Positions 31,878 through 40,470 of a stretch of DNA of 64,000 bases are shown in pieces. A model generated the notes under the pieces. It had not been told where the DNA came from. It worked only from the letters and a program-made list of their open reading frames with translations, and did no database searches. Source of the stretch: Haloprofundus salinisoli (GTDB lineage: Archaea; Halobacteriota; Halobacteria; Halobacteriales; Haloferacaceae); contig NZ_CP083663.1 of the NCBI RefSeq assembly GCF_020097815.1, positions 434,001 to 498,000 on the forward strand, given 5' to 3'. Position 1 is the first letter of the stretch; every line of letters starts with the position of its first letter. Made by a program: the position numbers and the translations under genes.

Positions 31878-31976
31878 GTAGCTGCGACCGCGACCGCTCG
31901 TTACCCGCCCTCGCCCACCAGCGACCGCAACGTCTCGGTCACCGCGTCGGCAAACCCGACGAGACGGACGGGAACG

Positions 31977-31986
31977 AAAATATTTA
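31977..31986 (+). promoter_or_regulatory. TATA box deciding the GTG start at 32012
   Basis: AAAATATTTA centred about 30 bases before GTG 32012, consistent with a leader of zero to four bases. Confidence 0.6.
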
Positions 31987-32011
31987 GCTCCGCGTCGAGA
32001 CTTCCCCGCCC

Positions 32012-32275
32012 GTGAGCCCTCGATACGGGACCGACGAGCGAATCGTCGTGACGGACGGCGGAACGAGTACGACCGGCGGGTGCGGGAAATGCGGCGGCGA
32101 CGACGCCGCCGTGGGGAAGGTCGCGACCACGTCGCCCGGGTCGTCCACCCTCCTCGGCGTCGAAGACCAGACGTACCACGTCGTCACCTGCACCAACTGC
32201 GGTTACTCCGAGTTTTATGATGCGTTCGTCCAACCCGACGACGAAGCGTCTCTCGTCGACCAGTTCTTCGAGTGA
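32012..32275 (+). CDS. Zinc-ribbon protein of the DUF2082 type, copy 2
   Basis: An 87-residue paralogue of the 31156 gene: CGKCGGDDAA, then SPGSSTLLGVEDQTYHVV, then CTNCGYSEFYD. The N-terminus is extended by about 20 residues. The GTG start is supported by the TATA box. The two copies point the same way and sit about 630 bases apart. No function is assigned to the family beyond predicted nucleic-acid binding. Confidence 0.82.
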   Translation: MSPRYGTDERIVVTDGGTSTTGGCGKCGGDDAAVGKVATTSPGSSTLLGVEDQTYHVVTCTNCGYSEFYDAFVQPDDEASLVDQFFE

Positions 32276-32333
32276 GACTGAGCGGTCAGACGAGTACGAC
32301 ACCGCACCGGGAGAAAACCTCTCCGAACACCGA

Positions 32334-33464
32334 TTACGTGCCGAGTAGCGACCCAAGCGCCTCCGTCACCGCATCTGCGGCCGCTCGAACCTCACTGACC
32401 CGCACGTACTCGCGGTCGGCGTGCGCCACCGGTCCCTCGCCGTCGGCGAGGACACCGGGGCCGAACACGACCGTCGGTGCGGGCGAGAAGTACGACGCCT
32501 CCGTCGCGGCGGTAAACGGACGAACGCCCCGCCCGGCGGCGTCGGCGAGCGTCCGGACGAGTTCGTGGTCGGGGTCGGTCGAGAAGGCCTCCAAGAAGGG
32601 CGTCTCGCGCTCGGTGAGCGCGAACGCGACGCCCACGTCCTCGGGGACGTGCGCTCGGACGTGCGCTTCGAGCGCTTCTCGAAATTCCTCCGCCGTCTCC
32701 GGCGGGACGCTCCGGCGGTCGACGGTAATCGAACACTCGTCCGGCAGTTGGTTCGTCGCTTCACCGCCGGAGATGACCGTCGGCGTCAAAGAGGGCGCGC
32801 CGAGTTGGTCGTGCGTCGGCGGCGCGGCGTCGACGGTTTCGTCGTAAGTCCGAACCGCTTCGAGCGCGCCTTCCGCGGCGGCGACGGCGTTGATTCCCGA
32901 CGCCGATTCGGCGGCGTGAGCGTTCTCGCCGGAGAGTTCGAGAGTTCCCTCGAATCGACCTTTCGCCGCGGTACACACGTCCAAGCCGGTCGGTTCGCCG
33001 ACGACGTACAGGTCGCCGTCGAGGTCGAGCGCGTGCGCGCCCGTCGATAGCGTTTCCTCGTCGGGCGTGACCGCGAGCGTCACTTTGCCGCCACCATCGC
33101 CGCTATCGCCACCAGTACCGACGTCGACAGCGAAGAACCCCGCGAGCAGCGCCGCGAGCGGCCCCTTCGCGTCGCACGACCCGCGGCCGCGAATCACTTC
33201 GTCGTCGCCGCTGCCCTCGCGCTCGTACTCGACGTGCGGCGAGACAGTGTCGATGTGCGTGTTCAGCACGATATGGGGTACGCCCTCACCGCGGGAGGCG
33301 AGCGTGTTCCCGGCGTCGTCGACCGTCGCGTCGACGCCCCGTGTCTCGATGGTCTCGACGAGCAGCTCGCGCATCGCCGTCACGTCCTCGTGGGACTCGA
33401 CGCGGACCGCCCGGTCGAGGAACTCGACGGGGTCGAACGCCTGTGTCTCGGAGTCGTCGCTCAC
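32334..33464 (-). CDS. dapE: M20 family deacylase, predicted succinyl-diaminopimelate desuccinylase
   Basis: A 376-residue zinc metallopeptidase-fold enzyme, last gene of the dap operon. Metal and catalytic residues are visible: NTHIDTV (His70, Asp72), GRGSCDAKGPLA (Asp98), and TPDEET (Glu136/137). In the succinylase route it removes succinate from N-succinyl-LL-diaminopimelate. Its GTG start forms a GTGA overlap with the dapF stop. The M20 family has many substrates; DapE is assigned because it completes the operon with dapD. ArgE-like activity is the alternative. Confidence 0.85.
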   Translation of the reverse strand: MSDDSETQAFDPVEFLDRAVRVESHEDVTAMRELLVETIETRGVDATVDDAGNTLASRGEGVPHIVLNTHIDTVSPHVEYEREGSGDDEVIRGRGSCDAKGPLAALLAGFFAVDVGTGGDSGDGGGKVTLAVTPDEETLSTGAHALDLDGDLYVVGEPTGLDVCTAAKGRFEGTLELSGENAHAAESASGINAVAAAEGALEAVRTYDETVDAAPPTHDQLGAPSLTPTVISGGEATNQLPDECSITVDRRSVPPETAEEFREALEAHVRAHVPEDVGVAFALTERETPFLEAFSTDPDHELVRTLADAAGRGVRPFTAATEASYFSPAPTVVFGPGVLADGEGPVAHADREYVRVSEVRAAADAVTEALGSLLGT

Positions 33465-34414
33465 CGTTCCGGCATGGCGGCGAGTCGGCCCTCGTACTCC
33501 GCCTCGACGGGACCGCGGAGCGTCGCGCTGCCGCGGTCGGGCACCGTGATTTCGAGGTCGCCGCCCGGCGGCGAGACGCGAACCGGGTCGTCGCCCTCGA
33601 CGTAACCGAGGCGCTTGGCCGCGGCGACGATGGCGACCGCACCCGTCCCGCAGGAGCGCGTCTCGCCCTCGACGCCGCGCTCGAAGGTGCGCTGGCTGAA
33701 GCCGCCGTCGTCGTCGCGGGAAGCGAGCGTCACGTTCGCCCCGGCGGGGAACGCGTCGGCGTGACGGACCGCGGGCGCGACGGCTTCGAGGTCGACGTCC
33801 GCTACGCCGCCGGACTCTGTCCGGCGTGCTCCCGACTCGCGCAGCTCGTCGGGAACGTCGTCGACGAACGCGACGGCGTGGGGAACGCCCGTGTTGACCG
33901 CGGTGACTTCGAGTCCTTCGACCTCCTCGGCGACGAGTTCGCCGTCGCGGTCGGCCGCGAGCGGAACGTCTCGCGGTTCGAACGTCGGATGTCCCATCTC
34001 GACGGTGATGTCGGCCGGGTCGTCGCCACCCGGGTTGCCGCGGACGACGGCGCGCTTGGTCCCCGACTGGGTGTCGATCATGAACTCCGAGGCGTCGGTC
34101 CGGGCGGCCGCCCACGCCGCGGCGCAGCGCGCGCCGTTGCCGCACATCGCGGCGACCGAGCCGTCGGGCTGGACGAGCGTCATCACGATGCGCGGGGGGT
34201 GGAAGCGGTCTTCGAGCGCCAGAAAGAGGACGCCGTCGGCACCGCGTCGGTCGTGTGCGCCGCTCCCGTCGGTGACGCCCGTCCCGCGGTCGCAGTACGC
34301 CTCGGCGAACCTGCCGCGGTACGGGACCGAGTCGGCCGCGTCGACGACGACGAAGTCGTTGCCGGTTCCGTGGTACTTCTCGAACGATACGCTGTGGTTG
34401 AGTGCTGGGCTCAT
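33461..34414 (-). CDS. dapF: Diaminopimelate epimerase
   Basis: A 317-residue enzyme converting LL- to meso-diaminopimelate. The two catalytic cysteines lie in their usual settings: MCGNGARCAAAW (Cys91) and SCGTGAVA (Cys255). The start FEKYHGTGNDFVVVDA is diagnostic. It overlaps lysA and dapE by 4 bases each. A Shine-Dalgarno GGAGGT (34424-34429) lies 9 bases before its ATG, inside lysA. Confidence 0.95.
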   Translation of the reverse strand: MSPALNHSVSFEKYHGTGNDFVVVDAADSVPYRGRFAEAYCDRGTGVTDGSGAHDRRGADGVLFLALEDRFHPPRIVMTLVQPDGSVAAMCGNGARCAAAWAAARTDASEFMIDTQSGTKRAVVRGNPGGDDPADITVEMGHPTFEPRDVPLAADRDGELVAEEVEGLEVTAVNTGVPHAVAFVDDVPDELRESGARRTESGGVADVDLEAVAPAVRHADAFPAGANVTLASRDDDGGFSQRTFERGVEGETRSCGTGAVAIVAAAKRLGYVEGDDPVRVSPPGGDLEITVPDRGSATLRGPVEAEYEGRLAAMPER

Positions 34415-35718
34415 CGTGATTCTACCTCCGTGAGGTCCGTCAGGGTCTCGCGCCGCCGGACCAACGCGGCGTCTCCGTCCTCCAAGGCGACCTCCGCGGG
34501 TCGCGGTCGGGAGTTGTACGTGCTCGCCATCTCGTAGCCGTACGCCCCCGCGTTGCCGACGGCGAGCAGGTCGTCCCGTTCGGGACGCGACAGGGGGCGG
34601 TTCTCGCAGAACACGTCCGAGCTCTCGCAGATGGGGCCGACGACGGTCGCGCCGACCGTCTCACGGGCGTCGCCCGCACCGTCGCCACTCTCGGACGTGA
34701 GATTCCGAATCGCGTGGTACGCGTCGTACATCGCGGGCCGAAGCAGCGTCGTCATCCCGGCGTCGACGCCGGTGACGACCGTCTCGGGCGTCTCCTTGAC
34801 GGTGTTGACCCGCGTGAGGAGCACGCCAGCGTCGGCGACGACGTAGCGCCCGGGTTCGACCGCGAGCGTCGCGTCGATGCCGCCGATTGCCTCGCGCGTC
34901 GCCTCGGCGACGGCCGGCAGGTCGAGCGCCGGTTCGTCTTCCTCGTACGGAACGCCGAAGCCGCCGCCCACGTCAACGAATTCGAGGTCGACGCCCGCGG
35001 CCGAAATCTCGCGGGCGAGGTCGCCCATCCGGCGGACGAGCTCGCGGTGGTTCGCCAGGTCGTCGCCGGAGATGCCGCTGCCGGCGTGGGCGTGGACGCC
35101 GACCACGTCGAACTGTTCGCTCGCCGATTCGACGAGGTCGGCGGCGCGGTCGTACGGGACACCGAACTTCGCGTTCGCGCCGGTCCGGACCTTCTCGTGG
35201 TGGCCCGCGCCGACGCCGGGGTTGACGCGGACGCAGAGGCGACCGTCGAAGCCTCGCTCTCGGAGTCTGTCGACGGTGTCGGCCGCGCCGACCGTGATCG
35301 TCAGGTCGGGGTGCTCGCGCCAGGCGTCGACGACGTAGTCGAGGTCCCCGGCGGGCGGGTGAACGGCGGTGTACTGGACTTCGGCACCCGAGAAGCCCGC
35401 GCCGAGCGCCCGGTGGACCTCGCCCGCCGACGCGCACTCGGCGGGAAGGCCGGCGTCACGGACGGTTTCGAGCACCGCCCGACCGGTGTGGGCCTTCGCC
35501 GCGTAGCGGACTTCGGCGTCGGGGAACGCCTCACGCAGGCGAGCGCAGTTCTCCCGAACCCGACCGAGGTCGGTCACGTACAGCGGCGTGCCGTACTCGC
35601 CGGCGAGGTCGGCGAGTCGGGCGGCGTCCCAGTCGGCGAGTCGCCGGACCGCCGGATTGTCGCGACGGGAGTCGCCGCGGTGTTCTCCGCGCGATACCCC
35701 CTCGGATGAGTCGCTCAT
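34411..35718 (-). CDS. lysA: Diaminopimelate decarboxylase
   Basis: A 435-residue PLP enzyme, final step from meso-diaminopimelate to lysine. The PLP lysine is in RYAAKAH (Lys75); VHAHAGSGI, DVGGGFGVPY and the substrate-site segment ICESSDVF follow. Starts MSDSSEGVSRGEH with a Ser/Arg-rich lead of about 25 residues. It overlaps dapD upstream and dapF downstream by 4 bases each. Longer in-frame reading upstream is the shadow of dapD. Confidence 0.95.
   Translation of the reverse strand: MSDSSEGVSRGEHRGDSRRDNPAVRRLADWDAARLADLAGEYGTPLYVTDLGRVRENCARLREAFPDAEVRYAAKAHTGRAVLETVRDAGLPAECASAGEVHRALGAGFSGAEVQYTAVHPPAGDLDYVVDAWREHPDLTITVGAADTVDRLRERGFDGRLCVRVNPGVGAGHHEKVRTGANAKFGVPYDRAADLVESASEQFDVVGVHAHAGSGISGDDLANHRELVRRMGDLAREISAAGVDLEFVDVGGGFGVPYEEDEPALDLPAVAEATREAIGGIDATLAVEPGRYVVADAGVLLTRVNTVKETPETVVTGVDAGMTTLLRPAMYDAYHAIRNLTSESGDGAGDARETVGATVVGPICESSDVFCENRPLSRPERDDLLAVGNAGAYGYEMASTYNSRPRPAEVALEDGDAALVRRRETLTDLTEVESR
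34424..34429 (-). promoter_or_regulatory. Internal Shine-Dalgarno for dapF
   Basis: GGAGGT on the minus strand within lysA, 9 bases before the dapF ATG. It allows initiation at the 4-base overlap. Confidence 0.6.
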
Positions 35719-36560
35719 TCCCGGAGCGCCTCCTCCCGACGGGTCGCGTCGAGGGTGTCGTCTTCGACGTCGAGGGCGACGACGGCGGGCTTGAACGCGC
35801 CGCCGGCGAACAGGTCGTGGTCGCCGAGAGAGGATTCGACGAAGCGCGTGAAGGCGCGGCGCTCCGGCGGCAGGTGACCGTACACCACCTCCTCCTCGAC
35901 GAGGTCGTAGACGGGAATCCGCGGCGTCAGCAGCGTGTTCTCGCCGACGATGCTGTTCTCGCCGACGACGAAGCCGGAGGTGACCCGGCAGCCAGCGCCG
36001 AGCGAGACGCCGTCTTCGACGACCACAGGAGCATCCTCGACGGGTTCGAGGACGCCGCCGATGAGCGTGTTCGCGCCGAGTTTGACGTTCGCGCCGATCT
36101 GGGCGCACGAGCCGACGGTGTCGCAGGAGTCGACGAGCGTGCCGTCGCCGACGTGCGCGCCGACGTTGAGAAACGCCGGGCTCATGACGATGCAGTCGTC
36201 GCCGAGGTGCGCGCCGCGGCGCAGGACGGTGCCGTCGGGTGTGTTCCGCGTGCCTCGCTCGGCCAGGTCGGTCGTATCCCGCAGCGGCAGCACGTCGTGA
36301 TAGGTCACGCCGCCGTACTCGCGGGGTCGGGTCTCGCGCAGGCCGAAGTTGAGGAGAATGCCCCGCTTGACCCACTCGTTGGCCTCCCACGAGTCGAGCG
36401 AGGAACCGGTCTTCTCGGCCGCCCGAACCTCGCCGGCTTCGAGCGTGTCGAGGAACACGTCGAGCGTGTCCAGTTCGTCGCCGCCGGCCGTCTCGGCGTC
36501 TATCTCGTCGTCGTCGTAGCGCTGCCACAGGTCGTCGATGTCGGATTCGAGTGTCGTCAT
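35715..36560 (-). CDS. dapD: Tetrahydrodipicolinate N-succinyltransferase
   Basis: A 281-residue left-handed beta-helix acyltransferase: hexapeptide repeats such as GDDCIVMSPAFLNVGAHVGD and LGAGCRVTSGFVVGENSIVG fill residues 110-210. It succinylates tetrahydrodipicolinate from the DapB product. Its presence, with dapE, shows the succinylase variant of the DAP route. It overlaps dapB by 4 bases and is preceded by a Shine-Dalgarno. Confidence 0.93.
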   Translation of the reverse strand: MTTLESDIDDLWQRYDDDEIDAETAGGDELDTLDVFLDTLEAGEVRAAEKTGSSLDSWEANEWVKRGILLNFGLRETRPREYGGVTYHDVLPLRDTTDLAERGTRNTPDGTVLRRGAHLGDDCIVMSPAFLNVGAHVGDGTLVDSCDTVGSCAQIGANVKLGANTLIGGVLEPVEDAPVVVEDGVSLGAGCRVTSGFVVGENSIVGENTLLTPRIPVYDLVEEEVVYGHLPPERRAFTRFVESSLGDHDLFAGGAFKPAVVALDVEDDTLDATRREEALRE

Positions 36561-37351
36561 TGTGAACCTCCGATTACGTCAGAAAAGTCGTACCGACCGG
36601 CCTCGCGGCCGGCGAGCCACACCGCCGCGTCGAGCGCTCCCGCGGCGAAAACGCCGCGAGAGCCGGCGCGGTGAGTGAGCGAAAGCACCTCGTGGTTGCC
36701 GGCGAGCAGTACCTCGTGTTCGCCGGTCACGTCGCCGGCGCGGCGCGCGTGGACGCCGATTTCGCCGGCTTCTCTCGGTTGGTCGCCCTCGCGGCCGTGG
36801 ACGCGCCCCGTCGTCTCGCGTTCGGCCTCGATGTCGTCGAGGAGGGTGTTGGCCGTCCCGCTCGGGGCGTCGCGCTTGCCGTTGTGGTGGGTCTCCGTCA
36901 CCTCGATATCGTAGCCCGGAAGCGCGGAGACCGCCTCGCGGACGGCGCGGCGAAGTCCCGCGACGCCGCGCGAGAAGTTCGCCGCCTTCAGGAGCGGAAC
37001 CGACTCGCTCGCGTCCTCGAGCGCCGACTCCTGTTCCTCGGAGAAGCCGGTCGTGCCGACGACGACGGGGACGTCGGCTTCGACGCAGGCGGCGACGTAC
37101 TCGACGCTCGACTCGGGGCCGGTGAAGTCGACGAGCGCGTCCGGGTCGCGTTCTGCGAGCAGCGGCGGCAGGTCGGCCGCGCCTTCGACCGCGTCGTCCG
37201 CGTCCGCGCCGCTGCGCGCGACGGCGAGCACGAGGTCGACGTCGTCGCGGTCGGCGGCCAACTCGCGCAGTTCGCCGCCCATCCGACCCGTCGCGCCGGT
37301 GATGGCGACGCGGACCGGTCGGTCTCGTCCTCCGTCGCCGCCCGCGCTCAT
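36557..37351 (-). CDS. dapB: 4-hydroxy-tetrahydrodipicolinate reductase
   Basis: A 264-residue NAD(P)H-dependent reductase. Nucleotide-binding VRVAITGATGRMGGEL, VGTTGFSEEQ, and the family motif ETHHNGKRDAPSGTA (catalytic His and Lys) are all present. It reduces the DapA product. It overlaps dapA and dapD by 4 bases each. The first 12 residues (AGGDGGRDRP) are a flexible lead. Confidence 0.95.
   Translation of the reverse strand: MSAGGDGGRDRPVRVAITGATGRMGGELRELAADRDDVDLVLAVARSGADADDAVEGAADLPPLLAERDPDALVDFTGPESSVEYVAACVEADVPVVVGTTGFSEEQESALEDASESVPLLKAANFSRGVAGLRRAVREAVSALPGYDIEVTETHHNGKRDAPSGTANTLLDDIEAERETTGRVHGREGDQPREAGEIGVHARRAGDVTGEHEVLLAGNHEVLSLTHRAGSRGVFAAGALDAAVWLAGREAGRYDFSDVIGGSQ
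36566..36571 (-). promoter_or_regulatory. Internal Shine-Dalgarno for dapD
   Basis: GGAGGT on the minus strand, 5 bases before the dapD ATG, encoded by the last codons of dapB (GGS). Confidence 0.6.
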
Positions 37352-38253
37352 CTGCTCGTCGCCTCCGCTTCCCGCGCTTGGAGGCCGTCGAGCAGTTCTC
37401 GCAGGCGGTCGCGGTGCTCCTCGGAGAGCCGCGTCAGCGGCGCGCGCAGGTCGGCGGGACCGTAGCCGCGCATCTCCATCGCCTCCTTCACCGGGATGGG
37501 GTTCGTCTCGACGAACAGCTGCCGGGTGAGTTCGCCAAGTTCGTGGTGAATCTCGCGGGCGCGGGCGTAGTCGTCGTCGAGCGCCGCCGAGACGAGTTCG
37601 ACGGTCCGCTCGGGTTCGACGTTGGCGACGACGCTGATGGTTCCGGTGCCGCCGACCGAGAGGACGGGCAGGGTGAGTCCGTCGTCGCCCGACAGCACCG
37701 AGAACGCCTCGTCTCGGGTGCGCTCGACGAGTTCGGAGATCTGATTCAGGTCGCCGCTGGCGGCCTTGTAGGCGGCGACGTTCTCGTGGCGAGCGAGTTC
37801 GGCGACGGTGTCGACGGTCATGTTTCGGCCGGTTCGGGAGGGGACGTTGTAGACGATCTGCGGCACGTCCACCTCGTCGGCGATGGTGCGGTAGTGCTCC
37901 AGCATCCCGGCGGGTTCCGGCTTGTTGTAGTACGGCGAGATGAGAAGAAGCGCGTCCGCGCCGGCGTCCGCGGAGCGCCGCGAGAGTTCGAGCGCCTCGC
38001 GCGTCGAGTTCGAGCCGGAGCCGGCGATAACTGGTACGTCGACGGCGTCGACGACGGCCTCGACCACTTCGACGTGTTCGTCGTGGGTGAGCGTCGCGCT
38101 CTCGCCCGTCGAGCCGACGGGGACGAGCCCCGCGACCCCGGCGGCTTCGAGGCGTCGGGCGTCGGTCTGCAGTTGTTCGAAGTCGATGCGTCCTTCCGAG
38201 GTGAACGGCGTGGTCATCGCCGGGTACACCCCGCGGAACTGGTCGGTTGTCAT
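37348..38253 (-). CDS. dapA: 4-hydroxy-tetrahydrodipicolinate synthase
   Basis: A 301-residue TIM-barrel aldolase joining pyruvate and aspartate semialdehyde, the committed step to diaminopimelate and lysine. Schiff-base lysine in AAYKAASGD (Lys163), catalytic tyrosine in YNVPSRTG (Tyr135), and GSTGESATLTHDEH are all present. First gene of the operon; start MTTDQFRGVYP. About 170 transcribed bases appear to precede it (see leader). Confidence 0.95.
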   Translation of the reverse strand: MTTDQFRGVYPAMTTPFTSEGRIDFEQLQTDARRLEAAGVAGLVPVGSTGESATLTHDEHVEVVEAVVDAVDVPVIAGSGSNSTREALELSRRSADAGADALLLISPYYNKPEPAGMLEHYRTIADEVDVPQIVYNVPSRTGRNMTVDTVAELARHENVAAYKAASGDLNQISELVERTRDEAFSVLSGDDGLTLPVLSVGGTGTISVVANVEPERTVELVSAALDDDYARAREIHHELGELTRQLFVETNPIPVKEAMEMRGYGPADLRAPLTRLSEEHRDRLRELLDGLQAREAEATSR

Positions 38254-38425
38254 TGGTGCTGTGTGGTGTCGAGAGAGACGGTAGTGTATCGGTGCGCGTC
38301 GAGGCTCACCCGGGACGGGGTCGCCACCCCCGCCGCGAGCAATCAGTACGCGCGTTTTTTCAGAAGAGTCGGCGGCGTCGCTGTCGCGGGGCGCGTCCCG
38401 AACGCGACGACCGAGTGGGTCACGT
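38254..38425 (-). promoter_or_regulatory. Predicted long 5' leader of the dap operon
   Basis: The best minus-strand TATA box upstream of dapA is far away (38447-38456), giving a leader of about 170 bases, unusual here. It contains GGGGT-N4-ACCCC (38317-38330); another stem, GTGGG-N7-CCCAC (38415-38431), overlaps the start site; and a six-T run on the plus strand (A run in the RNA) lies at 38355-38360. It could be a cis-regulatory leader, or an unrecognised closer promoter may exist. Confidence 0.35.
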
Positions 38426-38446
38426 TCCCACCAAGGGTGTCTGCGA

Positions 38447-38456
38447 GATTTATACC
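38447..38456 (-). promoter_or_regulatory. TATA box of the dap operon
   Basis: GGTATAAATC on the minus strand is the clearest TATA box upstream of dapA. The distance to the dapA ATG (about 195 bases) implies a long leader. Confidence 0.5.
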
Positions 38457-38580
38457 TTACGTCGTGTGCTAATCCTGCCGTTCGCCGCCGTTCGGGGGTC
38501 GATTCGGATGCGTCGGCGACGGAGTTCCGCGACACCGCCGAGAACGAGGGATTAAATCGGGGCCGTCCGAGTATGGAGTC

Positions 38581-39078
38581 ATGACCGAGATTCACCCGAA
38601 CCAGCGTGTCGCCGTCTTGGTCGACGCGCAGAACCTCTACCACACGGCACAGAGTCTCTACTCTCGAAACATCGACTACTCCTCCCTTCTCGAAAAGAGC
38701 GTGCAGGATCGAGAACTCACCCGCGCCATCTCCTACGTCATCCGCGCGGACGCCCCCGACGAGGAACGCTTCTTCGAGGCGCTCGTCGACATCGGCTTCG
38801 AGACGAAGATAAAGGACATCAAGACGTTCGGCGACGGGTCGAAGAAGGCCGACTGGGACGTCGGAATGAGCCTCGACGCCGTGACGCTGGCGAGCCACGT
38901 CGACACCATCGTCCTCTGCACCGGCGACGGCGACTTCTCTCGTCTCTGCTCGCACCTGCGCCACGAGGGCGTCCGCGCGGAAGTGATGGCGTTCAAACAG
39001 TCGACGGCCGAAGAGCTCATCGAGGCCGCAGACTCGTTCGTGGACCTCTCGGAGCGAGAGGACACGTTCCTACTCTAA
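38581..39078 (+). CDS. NYN-domain protein (LabA/DUF88 family, predicted RNase)
   Basis: A 165-residue PIN-like NYN domain. The acidic residues expected for metal-dependent RNA cleavage are in AVLVDAQNLYHTAQS, ADWDVGMSLDA, and CTGDGDFSRL. Such proteins act on RNA or regulate it; the target is unknown. A TATA-like ATTAAATC is 27 bases before the start. Its end overlaps the convergent membrane-protein gene by 4 bases. Confidence 0.88.
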   Translation: MTEIHPNQRVAVLVDAQNLYHTAQSLYSRNIDYSSLLEKSVQDRELTRAISYVIRADAPDEERFFEALVDIGFETKIKDIKTFGDGSKKADWDVGMSLDAVTLASHVDTIVLCTGDGDFSRLCSHLRHEGVRAEVMAFKQSTAEELIEAADSFVDLSEREDTFLL

Positions 39079-39902
39079 GCGGCGGACGACCCCACCGCTT
39101 CGGCGCTCGCGGCGTTCCCCCGCACGTCGAGGAAAAACGCCGTCGCGAACGTCTGCTGGAACGCGAACACGACCACCGTCGAGAGGAACGCAAGACCGAT
39201 GAGCGCACCGAGAACCGCCGCGGGCGGTTCGGCGACCGCCCCGGAGGCCGTCAGCGCGTCGACGGCCGAGAGCGCGAACGTCGGCAGTTGGACGGCGACG
39301 CCGATGACGACTGCCAACAGCGTGTAACCGAAGACGCTCAGCAGGTTCGACCGGACGAGGCCGTAGCTTCGCTTGAACCCGTCGACGACGCCTGCCCCCT
39401 CGACGACGATGGCGACGGTGTAGAACTGGAAGAAGAACTGAAAGAGAAACGCGACGAGGAAGACGAGCGCGAGCAAGCCGAAGAAGACGACGCCGACGCC
39501 GAGTCCGAGACCCGCTGTCGGGTCCGGCGCGAACACTCCCACGAGCGCGAACACCGCGAGAGCGGCGACCCCGAAGACGAGAAAGCCGACGAACACCAGC
39601 GCGAACTGCAGCACGTTCGCCAGCAGCAGCGTCACGTAGTTCTTCTTCCCCTCGGCGGTGAACGTCGACAGCGACGCGCGGCCGCCGAGCGCGTCCCGCG
39701 CCATGCCGACGATACCGCCGACGAAGAAGGGTGCGGCGAGGACGAGTAACAGCGACCCGACGGACCCGACGAGCGGGGCACCCAGTAGCGGCAACACGAC
39801 CGCCGGAAGGGCCAGTAGCGCGTAGACGACCGCCGGGGCGAACAGCGCTGGCTGTTTCAGGACGGTTCGGAGGGACTGTGTAAACGATTGGATTACCGAC
39901 AC
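39075..39902 (-). CDS. Polytopic membrane protein, function unknown
   Basis: A 275-residue protein with about six hydrophobic helices (for example residues 20-60, 75-130, 140-165, 200-225 and 240-265) and few charges. It resembles the haloarchaeal DUF7847-type membrane proteins, but I cannot verify this. The segment GFKRSYGLVRSNLLSVFGYTLL between helices recalls glycerophosphoryl-diester-phosphodiesterase membrane domains. No functional context. Confidence 0.75.
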   Translation of the reverse strand: MSVIQSFTQSLRTVLKQPALFAPAVVYALLALPAVVLPLLGAPLVGSVGSLLLVLAAPFFVGGIVGMARDALGGRASLSTFTAEGKKNYVTLLLANVLQFALVFVGFLVFGVAALAVFALVGVFAPDPTAGLGLGVGVVFFGLLALVFLVAFLFQFFFQFYTVAIVVEGAGVVDGFKRSYGLVRSNLLSVFGYTLLAVVIGVAVQLPTFALSAVDALTASGAVAEPPAAVLGALIGLAFLSTVVVFAFQQTFATAFFLDVRGNAASAEAVGSSAA

Positions 39903-39995
39903 AAACCGACGTTGGATGCAGGGTGTGATAAAGATACGTGCCCGTCCGGACTCGGAAGTCGAAGCGTTTTCGCCGCCCGGCGGTCAGACCCGAGT

Positions 39996-40469
39996 ATGAG
40001 CGATGCTGCGGACGTGGCGGATTTGCGCGTCGTCGCCGACTACCAGTTCGGCGCGGGTGCCGGCGCGGCGCTGTTTCCCGACACCGGCGACTTCGAACTC
40101 CGGCGGACGAAGAGCGGCCGTCCCCGACAGGTGTACGACGGCGACGACAGAGTCGTCTCCTACGGCGTCGACGGCCGGTTCCGCCTCGGTATCGCGGGCG
40201 GTCGTCGCCTCGTCGAGACGCTCGACGCGCCCGCCTGCCGGGTCGTCGTCGGCGACGAGAGCGAACCGTTCGTCCGCGACGGCAAGAACGTCTTCGCCAA
40301 GTTCGTCCAGGCGGTCGGCGGCGAGATTCGACAGGGCGACGAGGTGGCCGTCGTCCACGAGCGCGGAGACGTGCTGGCCGTCGGCCGCGCGGAACTGTCG
40401 GCGTCGGCGATGCTCGACTTCGAGTCGGGGATGGCCGTGAAGGTCCGAGACGGCGCGGGCGAGACGTGA
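39996..40469 (+). CDS. PUA-domain RNA-binding protein
   Basis: A 157-residue protein. The C-terminal 75 residues form a PUA-like domain (LDAPACRVVVGDESEPFVRDG; KNVFAKFVQAVGGEIRQGDEV; VHERGDVLAVGRAELSA), as in archaeosine transglycosylase and other tRNA/rRNA-modifying enzymes. The N-terminal half (YQFGAGAGAALFPDTGDFEL, RTKSGRPRQVY) resembles the small domain found beside it in ArcTGT-related proteins. Likely binds tRNA or rRNA. It ends one base before the convergent presenilin-like gene. Confidence 0.83.
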   Translation: MSDAADVADLRVVADYQFGAGAGAALFPDTGDFELRRTKSGRPRQVYDGDDRVVSYGVDGRFRLGIAGGRRLVETLDAPACRVVVGDESEPFVRDGKNVFAKFVQAVGGEIRQGDEVAVVHERGDVLAVGRAELSASAMLDFESGMAVKVRDGAGET

Positions 40470-40470
40470 C

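Larger units (their letters stand above)
38254..38580. other. Intergenic region between dapA and the NYN-domain gene
   Basis: No protein-coding gene seen. It holds the dap leader and promoter on the minus strand and, for the plus strand, the TATA-like ATTAAATC (38551-38558) of the NYN-domain gene. Confidence 0.5.

Noticed and set aside
38351-38360. CGCGTTTTTT as a plus-strand terminator
   Set aside because: No plus-strand gene ends upstream of it; it lies in the minus-strand dap leader.
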